In this document: positions 19,042 through 27,852 of the stretch, piece after piece
How positions within the stretch are numbered: the stretch's first letter is position 1
Layout of the letters: the number at the start of each line of letters is the position of its first letter
Source of the DNA: an uncultured Nesterenkonia sp.
Lineage (GTDB): Bacteria; Actinomycetota; Actinomycetes; Actinomycetales; Micrococcaceae
Length of the DNA: 64,000 nucleotides
NCBI GenBank assembly: GCA_947494195.1
Contig: CANLUC010000002.1
Coordinates: forward strand, 372,001 to 436,000
Reading direction: 5' to 3'
Position numbers and translations under genes: made by a program
Notes under the pieces: generated by a model
What the model saw: only the letters and a program-made list of their open reading frames with translations
The model's database searches: none
What the model was told of the DNA's origin: nothing

Positions 19042-19271
19042 AGAGGGGAGCGCCTCTGTCGCGCCGCGAGCAACAATGCTGCACCAGCCAACGCAAGGAC
19101 GGCGCCCAGCACGAGGGCGGTTGTCTCGATCCAGGACCCCGCGATGGGGGAGTTGTCCGTTGTGCCGATCGTGGCCCCGAACACCACTGAGCAACCCAGA
19201 ATGAACAGCAACCAGTGAATGCGGCGTCGACGCCGCCGTCGCCCGGTCTTCACGCTCCGCGACTCACTCAC
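19029..19271 (-). CDS. Small two-helix membrane protein
   Basis: 80 residues: an Arg-rich start (RRRRRRR), then two hydrophobic segments (HWLLFILGCSVVFGATIG and ALVLGAVLALAGAALLL), ending in a basic tail. No family recognised. The GTG start overlaps the SDR stop as GTGA, which supports real, coupled translation. The final codons and stop lie inside the 73-bp repeat, so repeat insertion may have redefined its C-terminus. Confidence 0.55.
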   Translation of the reverse strand: MSESRSVKTGRRRRRRRIHWLLFILGCSVVFGATIGTTDNSPIAGSWIETTALVLGAVLALAGAALLLAARQRRSPLKKS

Positions 19272-20101
19272 CGGCGGAATCCACCCTCGGTGTTGATGAT
19301 CTGGCCGGTGATCCACCTGGCCTCATCGGTGCACAGCCAGGCGATCAGCCGCGCTGGATCGTCGGGCTCACCGAAGCGGCCCAGCGGGAACAGGTGTGAC
19401 ATCTGCTTCCACGCCTCGGGTCCGAGGTAGCCGGTGTCCACCGGACCGGGGTTCACCGTGTTGACCCGGATGTTGTGGTGGATCAGCTGCTCGGAGAGCG
19501 TCGCAGTGATGCCCGCGAGAGCGGCCTTGGCTGCCGCGTAGGCCACCTCGCCCGGCATCGGTCCCAGCCCCTGCCCCGAGGTCAGGAAGACGATCGACCC
19601 CGGGGTTTCGCCGGAGTGCTGGTGGAGGAACGCCTGCGCCAGGAGGATTGAGGCTCGGGTGTCCACCGCCCAGTGCTCATCGAGCTTCGCAGCGGTCAGC
19701 TCCCCGAGTGCGCCGTCCCGACCGTTGAGCGCCTGATTGCAGACCAGTGCGTCGACTGAGCCCAGCTCAGCGATCGCCATATTCAGCACGTGCTCCGGGC
19801 CATCAGGATTGGCCAGGTCAGCATGGACCTCGGCGAGCCGGGCGTCTCCGACCAGGTGACCCCGGACGCCGTCGAGCACCAGGGAAAGGTCGTCCTCGCC
19901 CCAAGGCTGCTGACGGTCATGAGGGGAGTAGTGGTGGCAGACGACGCTGGCGCCGTAGGCGGCCATCCGGCATGCCGTGGCGTAGCCGATTCCTGCCCTG
20001 CGACTCACTCCGGTGACCAGCACGTTGCGACCGCGCAGCGGAAGCGGGTCGCGGGAGAGGTCGGAGGTGCGAGGCTGCTGCATGGGCTTATTGGACCACA
20101 T
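19268..20101 (-). CDS. Short-chain dehydrogenase/reductase
   Basis: 277 residues with the SDR fold: VTGVSRRAGIGYA (dinucleotide loop), NQAL in place of NNAG, a serine in VFLTSGQG, the YAAAK catalytic pair and NTVNPGPVDTGY. The C-terminal WITGQIINTEGGF is FabG-like. It reduces an unknown carbonyl with NAD(P)H. GGGAGG precedes the ATG, which overlaps the stop of the FMN reductase gene by one base (TGATG). Middle gene of a three-gene operon. Confidence 0.85.
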   Translation of the reverse strand: MWSNKPMQQPRTSDLSRDPLPLRGRNVLVTGVSRRAGIGYATACRMAAYGASVVCHHYSPHDRQQPWGEDDLSLVLDGVRGHLVGDARLAEVHADLANPDGPEHVLNMAIAELGSVDALVCNQALNGRDGALGELTAAKLDEHWAVDTRASILLAQAFLHQHSGETPGSIVFLTSGQGLGPMPGEVAYAAAKAALAGITATLSEQLIHHNIRVNTVNPGPVDTGYLGPEAWKQMSHLFPLGRFGEPDDPARLIAWLCTDEARWITGQIINTEGGFRR

Positions 20102-20685
20102 CAGACCTCCCAGCGGGAGCTATAGCTGCGGTGTGCAAGCAGCGCGGCGAGTTCCGTGTGAACCGCGACGGTCTTCTCGAGCCGCGACTGCCGATCGGGG
20201 ATCAGTCCGCCGTCGTCGTCCCAATCTCGGTCGCTGAAATAGCCCACGTAGGGATTGATCACGCACTTGAAGTCCAGCATCAATGACGAGGCCAACTGGC
20301 CTGTGGCCATGTACGACTGCGGCAGGCCCGCGGCGCAGATGAACGTGACCACCTTGTCGAACCACGCAGCGCTCGTCCCCTCCTCGTCGGTGGCACCGGT
20401 CGCTTCGATCAGGCTCTTGGTGGCTGCGGAGGGCGCCCAGTTGTAGATCGGCGTGGAAAGAATGATGCCGTCCGATTCTGCGATCGCGCGATGCAGCCGA
20501 GCAAACGGTTCGGAGTCGAAGACGTTCGCGTTGTCGAAGGCTGGAAGAGCGTGCTCACGCAGGTCGAGGACGGGCGCCTGGTGTCCGGCTGACTCCAGCA
20601 GTTCTGCGGCCTGCGTGGCGAGGGTTCGGCTTCTGCTCTCCGGATCGAGGCTGCAGGAGATCACGGGAAGCACGAGTCCACTCAT
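20101..20685 (-). CDS. NADPH-dependent FMN reductase family protein
   Basis: 194 residues with a flavodoxin-like fold: the N-terminal phosphate loop SRSRTLA, then GIILSTPIYNWAPSAATKSLIE, the typical FMN_red (PF03358) strand-loop that stacks on FMN. The family reduces FMN, quinones or azo compounds. First gene of an operon with an SDR and a small membrane protein. Copy B of the 73-bp repeat lies 82 bp upstream, in the promoter region. Confidence 0.85.
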   Translation of the reverse strand: MSGLVLPVISCSLDPESRSRTLATQAAELLESAGHQAPVLDLREHALPAFDNANVFDSEPFARLHRAIAESDGIILSTPIYNWAPSAATKSLIEATGATDEEGTSAAWFDKVVTFICAAGLPQSYMATGQLASSLMLDFKCVINPYVGYFSDRDWDDDGGLIPDRQSRLEKTVAVHTELAALLAHRSYSSRWEV

Positions 20686-20766
20686 GCCGTGAGGTTACCG
20701 GAGTCGTCCACTGGCTGGACGTGGGCGGCTGGGGTGGCGCCCCGGGGACGTTGGTTGGGTCGCTCG

Positions 20767-20839
20767 GGAAAAATCGTAGAGCTATCCACATTTCGTAGAG
20801 CTATAGCTCTACGATTCGCTAGAGTTCTACGATTTTCTC
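20767..20839. repeat. 73-bp palindromic dispersed repeat, copy B
   Basis: Same element as 18969-19041 in the opposite orientation. Its ends are an imperfect inverted repeat, and its centre (20793-20814) is a perfect 22-bp palindrome built from TCGTAGAGCT and its complement. Four TCGTAGA-type words are spaced along the element. It lies between two divergent genes. Confidence 0.85.
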
Positions 20840-20984
20840 GGGAGGGACGGGTCTCACGCGGCGCTCCTCCCCGATCGTTCCGCCGTGGGAATGGAGCAGG
20901 TCTGGGTAGGGTTGAGCCTTGGGAAATCCTCTTCCGCGGCCGACCTCTCGGACGGCCGGACGTCACCACAGCTCGGAGAACCTC

Positions 20985-21422
20985 ATGAACCTGTCCTCAA
21001 TCGCTCTGCGCACCGTGCCCGGTGCTTTCATTCTCAACGCCGGCATCGGCAAGCTGAAGCTCGACGCCGAGACGTTCGCCGGCATGCAGGGAATGGCCGC
21101 CACCGGCGTTCCCGCCGTCAAGCAGCTGTCCCCGGAGCAGTTCGGCAAGGCCTTGGCCTGGGGCGAGATCACCCTCGGCACCGCGCTGCTGACACCCTTC
21201 GTGAGCAACCGAGTGGCCGGCGTGGCCCTGGGCACCTTCGCCAGCGGCATGCTGAGCATGTACTTCCGCAACGACGCCATGACCCAGAGCGACGGCGTCC
21301 GCCCCACGCAGGACGGCACGCCGATCGCCAAGGACGCCTGGCTCGCCGCCATCGCCATCGCACTGGTCGACCTCGGCACGTCGAAGAAGTCGAAGAAGTC
21401 CAAGAAGTCCAGCCGCAAGTAG
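20985..21422 (+). CDS. DoxX-like membrane protein
   Basis: 145 residues with about three to four hydrophobic helices (FILNAGIGKL, ALAWGEITLGTALLTPF, VAGVALGTFASGMLSMYF, AWLAAIAIALVDLG) and a Lys/Ser tail. The pattern resembles DoxX-type small membrane proteins, whose function is poorly defined. The frame opens at 20919; the ATG at 20985 has GGAG in place. Monocistronic. Confidence 0.65.
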   Translation: MNLSSIALRTVPGAFILNAGIGKLKLDAETFAGMQGMAATGVPAVKQLSPEQFGKALAWGEITLGTALLTPFVSNRVAGVALGTFASGMLSMYFRNDAMTQSDGVRPTQDGTPIAKDAWLAAIAIALVDLGTSKKSKKSKKSSRK

Positions 21423-21533
21423 AGCCGACTCGCTCGACTCCACCGGCCGGCCGATCAATCGCCGCCCCGCCCCGCTGGCTGACTGCCGATCCGCCGCTGC
21501 CTGACCGCTGACCCCCGCGAGAAAGCGATCCTC

Positions 21534-22367
21534 ATGACCCGCGAGAAGCTGCTCCTGCTCGATTTCGATGGCACGCTCTGCCTGGGCGACGACCCGGTGC
21601 TCTTCTACGCCGATCGGGTGGACGCCCAGCTGCGGGCCAGAAAACTGGTAGGGCACTTCGCGGGCACTACCGTCCGTGAGATCGCGACCCGGGCCTTCAC
21701 GATGAACACCCTGCTTGCCCCGGAGATCCAGTACGACGCCGCGGGGGCCCCGCTCACCGTCGGCAGCGAGCCCACTCACGACGATGCCAAGGCGCACCCG
21801 GTCTCCTGGCCGCTGCAGGACGGCTACCAGCTCGTCCAGCTGTTGGCGCGGCAGGCCGGGCTCACCGACGCCGAGTCCGGGGAGTGCTTCCGCGGGGCGC
21901 GGCGGGATCTGCTGGCGCATGGGCTCGGGCAGACCGATGTCCACGCTCCTTCCGGGGCCAGGGAGCTGGTGGCGGAGGTTCGCGAGCACGCCGTCGTCGT
22001 GCTGGTGACGAACTCGCCGGCCGAGGTCTTCGCGCCTTGGCTGGAGGCGCTCGGGCTGAGCCAGGCCTTCGATCTGGTCATCAATGATGCGCGCAAGCCC
22101 TTCGGTATGCCGGAGGCGCTGGGGCGCGCACGGGCCGCGGGAGCCGCGACACCGGACGCATCCGGACCGCCTATCCACCCCCGCCAGATCCTCTCGGTGG
22201 GGGACATCTGGCGCAACGACCTCGAACACGTCGCCGCCCTGGGGGGCAGCACGGTCCTGATCGACCGCTTCGCCACGGGACTGGGGGAGCCGGACCACCG
22301 CGTGGAAGACTTCGACGGCGCCGCCCAGTCGATCCTGACCTGGTCCATTAGCGCAGCAAGGGTGTAA
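21534..22367 (+). CDS. HAD-family hydrolase
   Basis: 277 residues. LLDFDGTLCLGDDP holds the nucleophile Asp10 and Asp12, VVLVTNSPAEVF is motif II, and RQILSVGDIWRNDLEHVAALGG supplies the motif IV acidic residues. The long helical cap (30-150) follows motif I, so it is a class I HAD. A phosphatase of unknown substrate. No partner gene overlaps it. Confidence 0.8.
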   Translation: MTREKLLLLDFDGTLCLGDDPVLFYADRVDAQLRARKLVGHFAGTTVREIATRAFTMNTLLAPEIQYDAAGAPLTVGSEPTHDDAKAHPVSWPLQDGYQLVQLLARQAGLTDAESGECFRGARRDLLAHGLGQTDVHAPSGARELVAEVREHAVVVLVTNSPAEVFAPWLEALGLSQAFDLVINDARKPFGMPEALGRARAAGAATPDASGPPIHPRQILSVGDIWRNDLEHVAALGGSTVLIDRFATGLGEPDHRVEDFDGAAQSILTWSISAARV

Positions 22368-22602
22368 TCTCCGTCACAACGCTGATAACCCTGTGTTAAC
22401 AGTGTGTGACGGGTTGTCGAACAGCCCTCTCACAGGTTGGAGGGGGCCTGAGGTGGCCCTTAGAGTGAATCCAGAATCGCCCGTGGGCAGCGTCATCACT
22501 GCGCTGACCTGGGGTGTGACTCGCCGAGTACCGCAGCACTGAGAGTTCCACGGTGGGCCGGACCGGTGTCGCCCTTGCATCTTGATGAAGAGGAAACTCC
22601 AT

Positions 22603-23634
22603 ATGCGTATGAAGACCAAGTCCACGTTCGCCCTGGCGGGCGTGCTGACGCTCGCCCTCTCCGGCTGTGTCGCAGATGAGGGAGAGGCCGGCGGCGGCGG
22701 CGATGCCGAAGAGAGCACGGACTCCGAGGCGGCGATCTCCAGCGTCGACGAGATCGTGATTGCGCTGGTCCCCTCCAACGACGTCGACAACATCGTGGAG
22801 AGCGCCCAGCCACTGGCCGACGCACTCAGCGATGCACTTGACGGCTTCCCGGTCCGCGCCGAGGAGACCCAGGACTACCTCGGTGCCATCACCGCCATGC
22901 AGACCGGTGACGCACAGGTCGTCATGTCCGGTCCAGTGGGCATGATTCAGGCCGAGGAGCAGGCCGACGCGGTGCCGATCACCCAGTCCATCCGCTACGG
23001 ATCCGATGTCTACGTGACCCAGTGGTTCACCAATGACCCGGACACCTACTGCATGGACGAGCCCGTCGATGTGCCCGATGACGAGGGCAACACCATGCTC
23101 TTCTGCAACGGCACCGACGAGGCCGAGCCCGGCGCCGTCGGCACCGAGGCGCTGGAGCAGATCGAAGAGGGCACCACGGTCTCCTATGTGGACCAGGGCT
23201 CCGCCTCGGGCTACTACTACCCAGCCACCCAGCTCAACGACCTGCTCGGCTTCGCCCCGGGTGAGGGTGACATCGATGAGCAGTTCGCCGGCAGCCACGA
23301 CAACTCCGTGCTCAACGTCTACAACGACAACGCCACCATCGGCACCTCCTTCGATGACGCTCGCGAGAACGTCGTCGCCGAGAACCCCGATGTGGGTGAA
23401 GAGGTCGTCGTCTTCGCCTGGGCCGGACCGATCCCGAATGACGGCATCGTCGTCTCTTCCGAGTTCACCGAGGAAGAGCAGCAGGTCCTGACCGACGCCT
23501 GGCTCGCCGTGGCAGAGGACGAAGAGGGCCTGGCTGCGCTGGATGAGGTCTATGAGATCGAGGGCATGGTCGAAGCCGATCAGGACGCACTGGACGGTGC
23601 GCGCCAGGTCTACAACGACTTCGGCGGCGAGTAA
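22603..23634 (+). CDS. phnD: PhnD-type phosphonate/phosphite/phosphate-binding lipoprotein
   Basis: 343 residues from the ATG at 22603, which has GAGGA upstream; the frame itself opens at 22582. A lipoprotein signal ends LALSGC with lipid-bearing Cys22, followed by an acidic linker. The PhnD/SsuA-like body shows EIVIALVPSNDVDNI, the QVVMSGPVGMIQAEE ligand loop and STVSYVDQG-like GTTVSYVDQGSASGYYYPA. It delivers the ligand to the adjacent PhnC-PhnE-PhnE importer. Phosphonate, phosphite and phosphate cannot be told apart from sequence. Confidence 0.88.
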   Translation: MRMKTKSTFALAGVLTLALSGCVADEGEAGGGGDAEESTDSEAAISSVDEIVIALVPSNDVDNIVESAQPLADALSDALDGFPVRAEETQDYLGAITAMQTGDAQVVMSGPVGMIQAEEQADAVPITQSIRYGSDVYVTQWFTNDPDTYCMDEPVDVPDDEGNTMLFCNGTDEAEPGAVGTEALEQIEEGTTVSYVDQGSASGYYYPATQLNDLLGFAPGEGDIDEQFAGSHDNSVLNVYNDNATIGTSFDDARENVVAENPDVGEEVVVFAWAGPIPNDGIVVSSEFTEEEQQVLTDAWLAVAEDEEGLAALDEVYEIEGMVEADQDALDGARQVYNDFGGE

Positions 23635-23749
23635 CCTCTAGCAACCCCTTCTGAGAGGAAACAGTCCTCCATCAGTCCGCGGTCCGGGTGCGAAGCTCTT
23701 ACGCTTGAGGCGTGAGGTTCGCACCCGGACTCGGCTAGGACACCAGACC

Positions 23750-24529
23750 ATGATCACTTTCGAGAACATCGACGTCGTCTACCCCAATGGCTTCAAGGGG
23801 TTGAGCAACGTCAATCTGCAGATCAACAAGGGCGAGTTCGTGGCCATCGTCGGGCTCTCCGGGGCGGGCAAGTCCACGCTGATCCGGACCGTGAACGGAC
23901 TGGTGCCCTTCACCTCGGGCACGCTGACCGTGGGCGACGTCGTCGTCGATCCGCGCAGCAAGGCGAAGCTGCGCCGGCTCCGGTCCCGCGTGGGGATGAT
24001 CTTCCAGTCTTTCAACCTGGTCACCCGGGTCTCCGTGTTGAACAACGTGCTCGTGGGGCGCTCCGCGGACACCCCCACCTGGCGGTCGCTGCTGGGCTGG
24101 TACCGCGCCGAGGACAAAGAGCTCGCCTTCCAGTCCCTGGAACGGGTCGGAATCGTCGACAAGGCCTATATGCGTGCCGCCTCCCTCTCCGGTGGCCAGC
24201 AGCAGCGCGTGGCCATCGCCCGTGTGCTGGCTCAGGACCCCGAGGTGATCCTCGCCGATGAGCCGGTCGCGTCGCTGGATCCGCCCACCGCGCATAAGGT
24301 CATGCGCGACCTGCGCCGCATTCAGCAGGAGTTGGGCATCACCACCATCGTGAACATGCACCACCTGGACCTCGCCCGCAGCTACGCCGATCGCGTGATC
24401 GGAATGCGCGCCGGTGAGGTGGTCTTCGACGGACCCGTGGAAGAAGCCACGGATGAGGTCATCGAACAGGTCTACCAGCGCTCGCTGACCGCCGAGGACA
24501 TCGTGACCGCTGAAGCGGCCCAGGAGTAA
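23750..24529 (+). CDS. phnC: Phosphonate-type ABC transporter ATP-binding protein
   Basis: 259 residues. Walker A GLSGAGKST, Q-loop in MIFQSFNLV, signature LSGGQQQR, Walker B VILADEP and switch His in NMHHLDLA. N-terminal ITFENIDVVYPNGFKGLSNV and the insert with RSLLGWYR are typical of PhnC. The frame opens at 23705, but the domain starts at the ATG at 23750, ten bases after an AGGA. Located between phnD and the two permease genes. Confidence 0.93.
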   Translation: MITFENIDVVYPNGFKGLSNVNLQINKGEFVAIVGLSGAGKSTLIRTVNGLVPFTSGTLTVGDVVVDPRSKAKLRRLRSRVGMIFQSFNLVTRVSVLNNVLVGRSADTPTWRSLLGWYRAEDKELAFQSLERVGIVDKAYMRAASLSGGQQQRVAIARVLAQDPEVILADEPVASLDPPTAHKVMRDLRRIQQELGITTIVNMHHLDLARSYADRVIGMRAGEVVFDGPVEEATDEVIEQVYQRSLTAEDIVTAEAAQE

Positions 24530-24532
24530 CGC

Positions 24533-25564
24533 GTGGTGACCACTTCCACCGCGGAGCGCCGTGCCGCACCTCAGGCGGCGGCGACGGTCCGTCCCGAGCC
24601 CCCGCGGCCCAGCGGCCTGGTCTACCTGGGTCTCGCCGGACTCGCCCTCCTCGCGTTCATCGTCTTCTGGGTCATCCAGGAGTCCGGGGATGTTCTGCTG
24701 ATCCCGCTGGGCTTCGTGACGCTGTGGGCGCCCTTGAACCCGGTCATCGGTCTCGTCGTAATGCTGGTCGCGCTCGCGGTCTGCTTCAAGGCCAGGATCG
24801 GCACGATGGCGGCCTTCGGAACGGTCGCCTTCATCATCATGAGCTACTGGGCCGGCGCCACGGTGGGCTTCACGCTGCTCGAGATCCCCGAACGCTGGTC
24901 GAATGTGGAGCCTCGCCTCATAGCGTTCCTGGATCCCAATTGGAGCTACATCTGGACCGTCCGGGACCAGTGGCTGATCACGATCTCCATGGCGGTGGTG
25001 GCCACGCTGATCGGCTGCGCCATCGGACTCGTCCTGGCCATGTACGCCTCCCCGGTCTCCAGCCCCAATAAAGGCACCTCGCAGGCGATCAAGGCCGTCA
25101 ACTCGGTCATCCGCTCCATCCCCGACGTCGGTTGGGCGCTGCTCTTCGTGGCCTTCATCGGCGGCACCGCCCACGGGCTGGGCCCCATGGCAGGCATCCT
25201 GGCGCTGCTGATGTTCAACATCGGAATCGTGGCCAAGCTGACGAGCGAGACCATCGACTCCGTGAACCCGGGCCCCGTGGAGGCAGCCGATGCCTCTGGT
25301 GCGAACCTCACACAGCGCAACCGGCTCGCGATCCTCCCGCAGGTGCTCCCCGGCTTCGTCTCCTATGGCCTCTACGTCTTCGAGCTGAACATCCGCGCAT
25401 CGGCGGCACTGGGAATCGTCGGCGTGGGCGGCATCGGCTCAGCCATGATGCTGCAGCTGAACCGTTTCCAATTCGAGAACGTGGCCGCCATCCTGATAGC
25501 CCTGATCGTGGTGGTGCTGCTGGTCGACATGTTCTCCATGTACATCCGGAGGAAGCTGCTGTGA
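24533..25564 (+). CDS. phnE: Phosphonate-type ABC transporter permease
   Basis: 343 residues with about seven to eight hydrophobic helices. The BPD_transp EAA loop is in the last third (VEAADASGANLTQRNRLAILPQVLPGF). Compared with E. coli PhnE it has an N-terminal extension with extra helices before the conserved QWLITISMAVVATLIG core. GTG start three bases after the phnC stop; its own stop overlaps the next GTG (GTGA). It pairs with the second PhnE to form the membrane channel. Confidence 0.9.
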   Translation: MVTTSTAERRAAPQAAATVRPEPPRPSGLVYLGLAGLALLAFIVFWVIQESGDVLLIPLGFVTLWAPLNPVIGLVVMLVALAVCFKARIGTMAAFGTVAFIIMSYWAGATVGFTLLEIPERWSNVEPRLIAFLDPNWSYIWTVRDQWLITISMAVVATLIGCAIGLVLAMYASPVSSPNKGTSQAIKAVNSVIRSIPDVGWALLFVAFIGGTAHGLGPMAGILALLMFNIGIVAKLTSETIDSVNPGPVEAADASGANLTQRNRLAILPQVLPGFVSYGLYVFELNIRASAALGIVGVGGIGSAMMLQLNRFQFENVAAILIALIVVVLLVDMFSMYIRRKLL

Positions 25565-26577
25565 GTACCGCCAACCTCAACGCCGGACCGGGGAGCACCT
25601 CGCAGACGAAACCCCGCTTCGCTGAAGACGCGCTGGACCGACGTCCGGTGCGCCCGTCCAAGCTTCGCTACAACCTCGGCATGCTGGCCGTGGGCATCAT
25701 CTTCATCGCCGCCGTCTACGGTGCCGGCATGGATTTCGGCGCGCTGCTGAACCTTCCGGCCAGCATCATCCAATACGGGCAACTCATGGCTGCGGGCGTC
25801 TTCCAGGCCCCGGATGAGACGGTGGCCGGGTACTGGACGCAGTCCTTCGACGCGATGTTCGAATCCGTCGCAATTGCCTGGGTCGGCACCATGGTTGGAG
25901 CGCTGTTCTCCCTGCCGCTGGGCTTCCTGGCGGCCCGCAACATGTCCCCGCTGCCTGTCTACATCGTGGTGCGCTTCGTGCTCTCGGTCATCCGCGCGGT
26001 CCCGGAGATCATCTTCGCCATCGCCATCATGCTGCCGCTCTTCGGCTTCGGCAGCGGCGGCGGTGGAGCTCTCGCCGGCGCCATGGCGCTGGGGGTCAGC
26101 TCCATCGGCACGCTGTCCAAGCTCATCTCCGAGGCGATCGAAGCCGTGGACGGCGGTCCGCTGGAATCCTCCCGGGCCTCGGGCAGCAATCAGATGCAGA
26201 TGATCCGCTGGGCCGTGATGCCCCAGGTCATGCCGGAGGTCATCGCCATCTGGCTCTACCGCTTCGAGGTCAACATCCGTGCCTCGGCCATCCTCGGCGT
26301 CCTGGGCGCGGGCGGCATCGGCGCGCTGCTCTCCACCGTCTTCGGTGCGCGCGAATGGGACCGGATCGGCATCGTCCTGGTGGTCATCATCGTGGTGACC
26401 ATGCTTGTGGACCAGATCTCCGCATTCATCCGGCACCGCGTCATCCACGGTGGCGACCTCCGCAGTGACGGCGGGGAGCCGCAAGAGGACGACGACGCCG
26501 GCCCGGGCCCTGAGAATGAGCCGCGGGTGGAAAACGATCCGGCTCCCAAGGAGAACCGGGCGGCTGCTGGGCTCTAG
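25561..26577 (+). CDS. phnE: Phosphonate-type ABC transporter permease, second subunit
   Basis: 338 residues. An N-terminal helix is followed by the core TQSFDAMFESVAIAWVGTMVGALFSLPLGF and the EAA-type loop SSRASGSNQMQMIRWAVMPQVMPEV. The last 45 residues are a hydrophilic, acidic and proline-rich cytoplasmic tail not expected in PhnE. The frame is open upstream through the first permease, but the GTG at 25561 overlapping its stop is the natural coupled start. Confidence 0.9.
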   Translation: MSTANLNAGPGSTSQTKPRFAEDALDRRPVRPSKLRYNLGMLAVGIIFIAAVYGAGMDFGALLNLPASIIQYGQLMAAGVFQAPDETVAGYWTQSFDAMFESVAIAWVGTMVGALFSLPLGFLAARNMSPLPVYIVVRFVLSVIRAVPEIIFAIAIMLPLFGFGSGGGGALAGAMALGVSSIGTLSKLISEAIEAVDGGPLESSRASGSNQMQMIRWAVMPQVMPEVIAIWLYRFEVNIRASAILGVLGAGGIGALLSTVFGAREWDRIGIVLVVIIVVTMLVDQISAFIRHRVIHGGDLRSDGGEPQEDDDAGPGPENEPRVENDPAPKENRAAAGL

Positions 26578-26601
26578 CTTCTCGAGCAGTAGGATGGGCG
26601 A

Positions 26602-27024
26602 ATGAGCATCGTCGGTCACAACTTGATGGAACCGGAGCCCACACTGCTTCCGGCTGAGCCCGAAGTCTCCGAATCGCTGGTCGCCGGCGAAGAGCCCGTC
26701 GACCTGGCGGCCAAGCACCCTGAATCTTCACTGGTCTGGGCGCTGCTCGCCGAGGATGCGCTGGACCAGGGGTACACCGTGGAAGGCTACGCCTACGCCC
26801 GCGTGGGGTATCACCGCGGTCTCGACGCGCTGCGTGGCTCGGGCTGGCGCGGCGCTGGCCCCGTCCCGTGGAGTCATGAACCCAACCGCGGGTTCCTGCG
26901 CGCGCTCGGCGCGCTGGGGCAGGCCGCTGCCGCGATCGGAGAGACCGCCGAGGTCGAGCGCATCTCCCAGCTCTTGCGGGACTGTGATCCTTCGGCCCCT
27001 GAAGCGATCAGTCGCCTGCGCTGA
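26602..27024 (+). CDS. DUF3151 protein
   Basis: 140 residues of the actinobacterial DUF3151 family (function unknown). Recognised from NLMEPEPTLLP, the central HPESSLVWALLAEDAL, GYAYARVGYHRGLDALRGSGWRG and PWSHEPNRGFLRAL. Soluble and helical. In Micrococcaceae it sits between fbaA and purA; here the phn operon and tdk have entered that block. Confidence 0.88.
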   Translation: MSIVGHNLMEPEPTLLPAEPEVSESLVAGEEPVDLAAKHPESSLVWALLAEDALDQGYTVEGYAYARVGYHRGLDALRGSGWRGAGPVPWSHEPNRGFLRALGALGQAAAAIGETAEVERISQLLRDCDPSAPEAISRLR

Positions 27025-27092
27025 ACGCGGACTGGCGGGCCTTGGCCTGCGCAGACCTTCACTGACACGCATGCTGGGAGGGTGGCCTGACC

Positions 27093-27743
27093 ATGGCTAA
27101 GCTCTATTTTCGCTACGGCGCCATGAACTCGGGGAAATCCACCGGGTTGCTGCAGGCCGCGTTCAACTACGAGGAGCGCGGCCAGCGTGTCCTGCTGGCG
27201 AAGCCGCAGGTCGACACCAAGGGTGAGGACGAGATCGTCTCCCGCCTGGGGGTCACGAGGAACGTTGATTTCTTGATCCCTCCTGACGCACCACTGCGCG
27301 AACTCGTCGCGCAGCACGCCCACGGCACCACGCCTGGCACCCTTCTGGATGATATGGAAGCGGAGTCCGGTGCGCTGAACCGCCAGATCAAGCCCGTGGC
27401 GTGCCTGCTTGTCGATGAGGCCCAGTTCCTCGCCCCCGCGCAGGTCGAGGATCTGTTGCGCATTGCGGTGCTCGACGACGTGCCGGTGCTCGCCTACGGG
27501 ATCCGTACCGACTTTCGCACCACGGCGTTCCCGGGCTCGGCGCGGCTGATGGACCTTGCCCATGCCCTGGAGGAGCTCAAGACCATCTGCCGCTGCGGAC
27601 GGAAGGCCGTGTTCAACACTCGTCGTTCCGGTGACGGCATCATCTTCGACGGAGATCAGGTCGCGATCGACGGGACTGATATCTGGTACGAGTCCCTCTG
27701 CGCCGCGTGTTATCTGGAAGCGTCCGAAGGTCGGCTCGGCTAG
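27093..27743 (+). CDS. tdk: Thymidine kinase
   Basis: 216 residues; salvages thymidine to dTMP. P-loop GAMNSGKST at residues 9-17, Walker B-like CLLVDEAQFL, the lasso/substrate loop YGIRTDFRTTAFPGS, and zinc-binding cysteines in CRC and CAAC. These define the type II (cellular bacterial) thymidine kinase. It lies 69 bp after the DUF3151 gene. Confidence 0.94.
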   Translation: MAKLYFRYGAMNSGKSTGLLQAAFNYEERGQRVLLAKPQVDTKGEDEIVSRLGVTRNVDFLIPPDAPLRELVAQHAHGTTPGTLLDDMEAESGALNRQIKPVACLLVDEAQFLAPAQVEDLLRIAVLDDVPVLAYGIRTDFRTTAFPGSARLMDLAHALEELKTICRCGRKAVFNTRRSGDGIIFDGDQVAIDGTDIWYESLCAACYLEASEGRLG

Positions 27744-27852
27744 TCAGATGACGGCGCTCAGGGGTGAGGCGGAACCGCGTTGATAGAATCTCCCGGGATG
27801 CCTTCGCCGCTGCGCGAGCTTCCAGACCAGCTCAGCCCGGGAAAGGAACGCC

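Noticed and set aside
18868-20988. Similar peptides KIVELSTFR... translated from both 73-bp repeats
   Set aside because: The similarity comes from the repeated DNA itself; the frames have no consistent start or ribosome site, so a repeat-encoded peptide is not supported.
22368-22602. Possible Pho box before phnD
   Set aside because: Some GTTAACA/GTGTGTGAC-like words are present, but no direct repeat matched a PhoP or PhoR consensus well enough to claim.
23735-25174. 479-residue minus-strand ORF across phnC and phnE
   Set aside because: Shadow of confident transporter genes; rich in Asp/Gly/His/Arg typical of antisense frames.
25132-25560. Upstream extension of the second phnE frame
   Set aside because: It overlaps the first permease in another frame; the GTG at 25561 overlapping its stop is the natural start.
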